A stretch of 14,167 bases of DNA, taken from positions 1 through 14,167 of the forward strand of contig SIBB01000044.1 of assembly GCA_009695395.1 (NCBI GenBank), written 5' to 3'. The notes beneath the pieces are model-generated. The model worked only from the letters and a program-made list of their open reading frames with translations. It was not told the origin of the DNA and searched no databases. The first letter of the stretch is position 1. Every line of letters starts with the position of its first letter. Made by a program: the position numbers and the translations under genes. The DNA is from Pedosphaera sp. Its GTDB lineage: Bacteria; Verrucomicrobiota; Verrucomicrobiia; Limisphaerales; SXTU01. Below, one piece after another: positions 10,014 through 14,167 of this stretch.

Positions 10014-11432
10014 ATGTCAGCACGCCGCGACTTCCTCTGGCGCATCGGTGGGGGCCTCGGCGGCTTGGCGATGGCGGACTTGTTCGCGCGCGAAGCGTTC
10101 GGAGACGACGCGGCGAAACCAAGGCCGGAGTTCAACGGCGGGTTGCACCATCCGGCGAAGGTCAAGCGCGTCATCCAGCTCTTCATGACCGGCGGCGTGA
10201 GCCAGATGGACACTTACGACTACAAGCCCGCGCTCGCCAAGCTGCACGGGCAGAAGCTCGGGCCGACGGAGAAGCCCGAGGGTTTTACCGGCATGCCGGG
10301 CACGATGATGAAAAGCCCGTTCGAGTTCCGGCAGCACGGGCAGTCGGGCCGCTGGGTGAGCAGCGTCTTCCCCGAGCAGGCGAAGCTGGTGGACGAACTG
10401 GCCTTCCTCATGGCGATGACGAGCAAGACCAACGTCCACGGGCCGGCCACTTACATGATGAACAGCGGGATGCTGCTGCCGGGCTTTCCGTGCCTCGGCG
10501 CCTGGGTGAGCTACGGGCTGGGCCGGCTCACGGACAACTTGCCGCAGTTCGTGGTGCTGCCGGATGCGCGCGGCCTGCCCTACAATCAGAACGGCCCCTT
10601 CAGCGCCGGCTTCCTGCCGGCGGTGCATCAGGGAACCATCCTCAACGCGGGTGCGCCGGAGCTGGTGCCGGACTTGTTCGCACGGGAGAAGTTTCGGTTT
10701 GCCTCACGCGCCGCGGACCGCGACGGACTGGCGTTGCTCGACCAGTTGAACCGTGCTCACGCCAAGACCAACGCTGGCGACTCGCGGCTGGACGCGCGCA
10801 TCGCGAGCTACGAGCTGGCGGCGAAGATGCAGTTGAGCGCGCCGGAGGCATTTGACTTGGCAAAGGAGACTGAGGTGACGCGGAAGGCTTACGGGCTGGA
10901 GAACAAAGTGACCGAGGACTTCGGGCGGCGTTGCCTGCTGGCGCGGCGGCTCATCGAACGGGGGACGCGGTTCGTGCAGGTCTGGAGCGGGCCACAGGGC
11001 GCGGTGAACAATTGGGACAACCACGGCAACATCCCGAACGAACTGCCGCCGATGGCCGCGAGTGTGGACCAACCCATCGCGACGCTGCTGCGGGACTTGA
11101 AGTCACGCGGCCTGCTGGCGGACACGCTCGTCGTGTGGACGACCGAGTTTGGCCGCACCCCCTTCGCGCAAGGCAACGTGGGGCGCGACCACAACGGCGG
11201 GACGTTCGTGACTTGGCTCGCGGGCGCGGGCATCAAGCCCGGCGTGTCCGTCGGGCAGAGCGACGAGTGGGGCTACCAAGCGGCGGAGGGGAAGACGTAT
11301 TGCTACGACCTGCACGCGACGATCCTGCATCTGATGGGCATTGACCACGAGCGCCTGACCGTGCGCCACAGCGGGCTGGACCGGCGGCTGACGGATGTGC
11401 ATGGCGCGGTGGTGAAGGAAGTTTTGTTGTAG
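10014..11432 (+). CDS. DUF1501 family Tat-exported protein (DUF1553 partner)
   Basis: With the ATG at 10014 the protein has 472 residues and begins MSARRDFLWRIGGG, a twin-arginine signal (Arg4-Arg5) directly followed by a glycine-rich hydrophobic region. An ATG at 9981 overlaps the previous gene and would put 11 unlikely residues before the signal. DUF1501 landmarks are LFMTGGVSQMDTYDYKP (about residues 55-71), a VHGPATYMMNSG segment (about 142-153), NNWDNHG (about 333-339) and WTTEFGRTPF with a downstream DHNGG (about 375-397). The fold is that of the alkaline phosphatase/sulfatase group, but the activity is unknown. DUF1553 and DUF1501 genes form a very common adjacent pair in Planctomycetota and Verrucomicrobiota. 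Export by Tat while the partner uses a Sec-like signal suggests assembly outside the cytoplasm. The stop codon abuts a long hairpin. Confidence 0.93.
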   Translation: MSARRDFLWRIGGGLGGLAMADLFAREAFGDDAAKPRPEFNGGLHHPAKVKRVIQLFMTGGVSQMDTYDYKPALAKLHGQKLGPTEKPEGFTGMPGTMMKSPFEFRQHGQSGRWVSSVFPEQAKLVDELAFLMAMTSKTNVHGPATYMMNSGMLLPGFPCLGAWVSYGLGRLTDNLPQFVVLPDARGLPYNQNGPFSAGFLPAVHQGTILNAGAPELVPDLFAREKFRFASRAADRDGLALLDQLNRAHAKTNAGDSRLDARIASYELAAKMQLSAPEAFDLAKETEVTRKAYGLENKVTEDFGRRCLLARRLIERGTRFVQVWSGPQGAVNNWDNHGNIPNELPPMAASVDQPIATLLRDLKSRGLLADTLVVWTTEFGRTPFAQGNVGRDHNGGTFVTWLAGAGIKPGVSVGQSDEWGYQAAEGKTYCYDLHATILHLMGIDHERLTVRHSGLDRRLTDVHGAVVKEVLL

Positions 11433-11495
11433 CCGCCGAGTTCAGGAGGCGGATTCGTGCGCGCCTCCAAGAGTCCGCCTCTTCACATCGGCGGC
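11432..11495. repeat. Long imperfect inverted repeat after the DUF1501 gene; possible terminator
   Basis: Arms 11432-11456 and 11471-11495 match in inverted orientation at 20 of 25 positions, with uninterrupted outer (gccgccga) and inner (gaggcgga) blocks; the loop is 14 nt. The left arm begins on the last base of the DUF1501 stop codon. There is no T-run after the right arm, so termination would not be of the standard intrinsic kind. A dispersed palindromic element is equally possible. Confidence 0.7.
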
Positions 11496-11680
11496 GGCGG
11501 GCAACCTTATTCCGTGAGGATAACAGCCGAACGCTCCCTCCATACCGGACGGCGCTTTTACTTTCACGGATGGAAATAGAGGAGGCTCGGTTAACCAGAG
11601 TCCCTCCCAGCCGTGTCTCCACGGGAGGTAAAGACTTAACCCAGCCTCAATGAGAGACCGTTTCACACCCACCCTTCTCC
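11496..11680. other. Non-coding, palindrome-rich stretch; possible dispersed element or structured RNA
   Basis: No convincing gene lies here; the 76-codon minus-strand open frame across it (11442-11672) has no recognisable domain. The segment holds a near-palindrome at 11581-11607 centred on ggttaacc. It also holds a hairpin with cctccc (11603-11608) facing gggagg (11623-11628), in which ccgtg/cacgg around tctc can pair instead. Its base composition is less GC-rich than that of the flanking genes. It ends exactly where recognisable regulator coding sequence begins. Confidence 0.5.
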
Positions 11681-11779
11681 ATCAGCTTTGACACGGTTCG
11701 CGCGCGCCTGCGCAACATCTACGACAAGCTCCACGTCCGCTCCCGCACCGAGGCCGTCGTCAAGTATCTGAAGCCTTGA
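11681..11779 (+). pseudogene. 3' remnant of a LuxR/NarL-family response regulator (HTH domain)
   Basis: The reading frame encodes ISFDTVRARLRNIYDKLH, then VRSRTEAVVKYLKP and a TGA stop. This is the recognition helix and C-terminal helix of a GerE/LuxR-type DNA-binding domain, in which a serine-x-x-threonine-valine start and an LHVRSRTEAV stretch are typical. The frame is closed by a TGA at 11651-11653, and nothing upstream resembles the receiver domain or the first half of the HTH. Only about 32 codons of a roughly 200-codon gene remain. The 5' boundary coincides with the palindrome-rich segment, so insertion or deletion there probably removed the rest. It converges on dapA. Confidence 0.8.
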
Positions 11780-11792
11780 GCGGGATCTCGGC

Positions 11793-12674
11793 CTACTTCA
11801 GCACGCCACAAGCCTTCATCGTCGCCTGGAGGACGGCGCGGTTCTTCGCGCTCATGCGCACGAGCGGGAGACGGTAGTTTTCCTCCACCTGCCCGAGCAT
11901 CGCCAGCGCGGCTTTGACCGGGACGGGATTCGTCTCGATGAAGAGGTCTTTGAAGAGCGGGTAGAACTTCGCGTGTAGCTTGAGTGCGGCGTCGGGGCGG
12001 CCGGAGCGGAAATAGTCCACCATGTGGCTGACCTCGCGCGGGATTAGGTTGCTGGCGACGCTGATGACACCCTCGGCCCCGACGCTCATGAAGGGCAAGG
12101 TGAGGGAGTCGTCGCCGCTGAGGATGTTGAAGTGCCGGTCCAGCGCCGCGCGGAGCTGGCTGACGCGGTCGCACGAGCCGCCGGCCTCCTTGATGGCGAC
12201 AACGTTGGGGCAGGAGCCAGCCAGACGCTTGACGGTGTCCACGGCGATCTCGACGCCGCAGCGCCCAGGGATGCTGTAGAGGATGAGTGGCAGCTCGGTC
12301 TCGGCGGCGATGGCCTTGAAGTGCTGGAAGAGGCCTTCCTGCGTGGGCTTGTTGTAGTAGGGCGCGACTTGCAGCGAGCCGTCCGCGCCGACTTCCTCGG
12401 CGGCCTTGGTAAGGTAAATGGCCTCGCTCGTGGCGTTGGCTCCGGTGCCGGCGATGACCTTGCACCGGCCAGCGGCGAACTTCACGGACAGCTCGATGAC
12501 GCGGATGTGCTCCTCGTAATCGAGCGTGGGGGATTCGCCGGTGGTGCCGCAGGGGACGATGCCGTCCACGCCGCCCTTGATCTGGGCTTTGATGAGGCGC
12601 TCGAGGGCGGCTTCGTCGAGTTGACCGTTCGAGCGAAATGGGGTGACGATGGCGGTGTAGGTTCCGGTGAACAT
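11793..12674 (-). CDS. dapA: 4-hydroxy-tetrahydrodipicolinate synthase
   Basis: The 293-residue protein condenses pyruvate with aspartate semialdehyde in the diaminopimelate/lysine pathway, in the cytoplasm. It starts MFTGTYTAIVTPF; an in-frame GTG 23 codons upstream adds residues unlike the family. Key residues sit at the positions numbered in the E. coli enzyme: Thr44-Thr45 in GTTGES, Tyr107 in APYYNKPTQ, Tyr133 in LYSIPGR, Arg138, and the Schiff-base lysine Lys162 in AIKEAGG (161 in E. coli). The pattern SIPGRCGVEI is common in DapA and argues against the N-acetylneuraminate lyase branch. Length is normal. No Shine-Dalgarno sequence or lysine riboswitch is apparent in the 255-bp region shared with the divergent next gene. 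No other lysine genes are adjacent. Confidence 0.95.
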   Translation of the reverse strand: MFTGTYTAIVTPFRSNGQLDEAALERLIKAQIKGGVDGIVPCGTTGESPTLDYEEHIRVIELSVKFAAGRCKVIAGTGANATSEAIYLTKAAEEVGADGSLQVAPYYNKPTQEGLFQHFKAIAAETELPLILYSIPGRCGVEIAVDTVKRLAGSCPNVVAIKEAGGSCDRVSQLRAALDRHFNILSGDDSLTLPFMSVGAEGVISVASNLIPREVSHMVDYFRSGRPDAALKLHAKFYPLFKDLFIETNPVPVKAALAMLGQVEENYRLPLVRMSAKNRAVLQATMKACGVLK

Positions 12675-12929
12675 GGGTGAGAAGGTTACTGGACCGCGCC
12701 GGGGAGCGCGAAAGCATTGGGGCCTGACAGGAGATTGAACCACGGGACGGTCATAAACCGGCAGACACTCTGGGGAAATGCAGGGGTTTGACCAGTCCGA
12801 TTTTGGGTAAAGCCCCGCGCCAGCCGAGAAATGAAGCCTGTCCCAAGCCCGAAAATGGGCATTGCCGGCCGATTGACGGTGCTATTCAATCCCCAACGGT
12901 TTCATCCCGGCCGCCGGGTCAAAACCCCT

Positions 12930-13364
12930 ATGAAACGAACGTTCCTCGGTCTCGCGCTGGTCGGATGGCTCGGGCTTTGCCCCTGCGAGGCGATGCCCCT
13001 GCGCCAATCGCTGGCCATGTTCGAGTCTGGGGCCACCACCTGGCACCGCAGCAAGGCGGACTCGCTGCGGGGCGGCAGCGGCGAGGTCAGCCGGTTCCAA
13101 ATCATGCCCGACGTGTGGCGGCGCTACTCGAAGTCCCGGGAATACGACAACCCCGAGGTTGCCTGGGCCATCACGCAGCGCATCTTGGCCGACCGGACCG
13201 CAGCGTTCCGCACCGCCACCGGACGCGAGCCGAGCGCCCTTGAGCTTTACCTCCTTTGGAACAAACCCGGCCACTTCGAGGCCCAAGACTACAAAGTTAG
13301 CCGGGTGAAGGAAGATTACCGGCAGCGCGCCCAGCGCTTCGCCAACCTCCTGACGCTCCCCTGA
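12930..13364 (+). CDS. Small exported protein with lysozyme/transglycosylase-like fold features
   Basis: I choose the ATG at 12930 (144 residues) because it begins a clear signal peptide (MKRTFLGLALVGWLGL, cleavage near CEA-MP at residues 19-22); an upstream ATG at 12831 would bury it. The mature part carries FESG with Glu32 placed as the catalytic acid of SLT-type lytic transglycosylases, then GGSGEVSRFQIMP (48-60), similar to the Gly-Ser-x-Gly-x-x-Gln-Ile-x-Pro motif. A helix with ALELYLLWNKPG (103-114) recalls the Ala-Tyr-Asn region. It would cleave peptidoglycan in the periplasm if active. The domain is short and the Gly-Ser motif is altered, so activity is uncertain. It stands 45 bp before the DUF1080 gene on the same strand and could be co-transcribed with it. 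Confidence 0.6.
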   Translation: MKRTFLGLALVGWLGLCPCEAMPLRQSLAMFESGATTWHRSKADSLRGGSGEVSRFQIMPDVWRRYSKSREYDNPEVAWAITQRILADRTAAFRTATGREPSALELYLLWNKPGHFEAQDYKVSRVKEDYRQRAQRFANLLTLP

Positions 13365-13409
13365 CCGCCTACAACCGTCCCGCCCGCCGCGACCACCCGT
13401 TCCACTGAC

Positions 13410-14138
13410 ATGACCAAACTTACCTCCCTCCTCCTCGCCTTCTCCCTCGCCGCCTTGCTCCCCGCCACGGCGGCGGAAAAGGCCGACAAGAAAAAAGCCG
13501 AACCCGCCGCTGCCGCAAAGCCGGATGCCGAGGGTTTCCTGCCGCTCTTCAACGGCAAGAACCTCGCCGGCTTTGTCCAAGTCGGTGGCCACGCCAAGTA
13601 TCGCGTTGAGGACGCTCAGATAGTCGGCCAGTGCGTCCCGAACACCCCCAACTCCTTCCTCTGCACCGAGCGCCACTACACGAACTTCATCCTCGAAGTG
13701 GAGTTCAAGGTGGACCCCAACCTCAACTCCGGCATCCAAATCCGCAGCCATTACTACGACCAGTTGAAGGAATACGAGTGGCAGGGCAAAACTATTAAGG
13801 TCTCCCCCGGCCGCGTCCACGGCTATCAGGTCGAGATTGACCCCGCCCCGCGCGCGTGGAGCGGCGGCATCTACGACGAGGGTCGGCGCGGCTGGCTCAA
13901 CGACCTCAAGGACCGTCCCGAGGCGGGCAAGGCCTTCAAGCAGGGCGACTGGAACAAATTCCGCGTCGAGTGCCGAGGTGACTCCATCAAGACCTGGGTC
14001 AACACCGTGGCCGCTGCCGACCTGAAGGACGGCTACACCGCGTCCGGCTTCATCGCCCTCCAAGTCCACGGCGTCGGGGCCAAGGACAACCCTATGGAAG
14101 TCCGCTGGCGCAACATCCGCATCAAGGAACTGCCCTGA
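13410..14138 (+). CDS. DUF1080 family exported protein (3-keto-disaccharide hydrolase-type)
   Basis: The 242-residue protein has a Sec signal peptide (MTKLTSLLLAFSLAALLPATAA), then a lysine/alanine-rich linker (about 23-42). A DUF1080 domain follows from GFLPLFNGKNLAGF (about 42) to the end. Family landmarks are LEVEFKVDPNLNSGIQIRS (about 93-111), VHGYQVEID (136-144) and SGGIYDEGRRGWL (150-162), ending in RWRNIRIKEL. The domain has a concanavalin-like beta-jellyroll fold. Some members have been reported to hydrolyse 3-keto-disaccharides or glycosides, which fits sugar catabolism outside the cytoplasm. Whether it works with the isomerase-like gene or the cytochrome/DUF1553 pair is not shown by context. 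The ATG has no Shine-Dalgarno sequence. Confidence 0.92.
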   Translation: MTKLTSLLLAFSLAALLPATAAEKADKKKAEPAAAAKPDAEGFLPLFNGKNLAGFVQVGGHAKYRVEDAQIVGQCVPNTPNSFLCTERHYTNFILEVEFKVDPNLNSGIQIRSHYYDQLKEYEWQGKTIKVSPGRVHGYQVEIDPAPRAWSGGIYDEGRRGWLNDLKDRPEAGKAFKQGDWNKFRVECRGDSIKTWVNTVAAADLKDGYTASGFIALQVHGVGAKDNPMEVRWRNIRIKELP

Positions 14139-14167
14139 CGAACGTGTCGGCGACTGCAAGTCACCGG

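Noticed and set aside
11442..11672. Minus-strand 76-codon open frame
   Set aside because: It runs through the hairpin and palindromes, has no recognised domain, and looks like non-coding repeat sequence.
12675..12929. Lysine riboswitch or other leader upstream of dapA
   Set aside because: No extended paired structure or terminator with T-run was seen between the divergent genes; only short dyads that could be chance.
12882..14159. Minus-strand open frame of 425 codons
   Set aside because: It spans two well-supported plus-strand genes and the gap between them; low-complexity Gly/Val/Glu-rich sequence.

Overview
The window looks like a chromosomal piece of a GC-rich Verrucomicrobiota bacterium, most likely from the Pedosphaera/Limisphaera side of the phylum. 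This is inferred from gene content: a type IV prepilin-like H-X9-DG protein, DUF1800 and DUF1501 exported proteins, a planctomycete-type cytochrome c/DUF1549/DUF1553 protein, a PEP-CTERM protein and a DUF1080 protein. These families are typical of Verrucomicrobiota and Planctomycetota. No phage, plasmid, CRISPR, tRNA or rRNA feature is visible.

Layout. (1) 22-1617: a prepilin-like surface protein converges on a minus-strand TIM-barrel sugar isomerase-like gene. (2) 1747-6468: a plus-strand operon of three exported proteins: DUF1800, Tat-exported DUF1501, and a DNRLRE-type repeat protein with a PEP-CTERM anchor that overlaps the previous stop by 4 nt. (3) 6494-6875: rpsT (ribosomal protein bS20) on the minus strand, with a terminator hairpin and a promoter. 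(4) 6944-11432: a second exported pair, a cytochrome c/DUF1549/DUF1553 protein followed by another Tat-exported DUF1501 protein. (5) 11433-11792: a non-coding stretch with a long hairpin, a palindrome-rich segment and the 3' remnant of a LuxR/NarL-type regulator. (6) 11793-14138: dapA on the minus strand, then a small lysozyme-fold-like exported protein and a DUF1080 protein on the plus strand.

Two different DUF1501 proteins are each paired with a different large partner (DUF1800 or DUF1553). Both units encode secreted or envelope proteins whose biochemical roles are poorly known. They are the best candidates here for an undescribed extracytoplasmic system.

The most unusual DNA-level signal is a set of short-period arrays (unit 6, 7 or 8 nt). 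Three are built as hairpins, with a purine-rich array facing a complementary pyrimidine-rich array. One separates the DUF1800 and DUF1501 genes. One encodes the apparent signal peptide of the PEP-CTERM protein. One sits in frame inside the DUF1553 protein, which also carries two in-frame heptamer arrays. Unit sequences differ between loci while the architecture is shared, and the reading frame is kept in all four coding cases.
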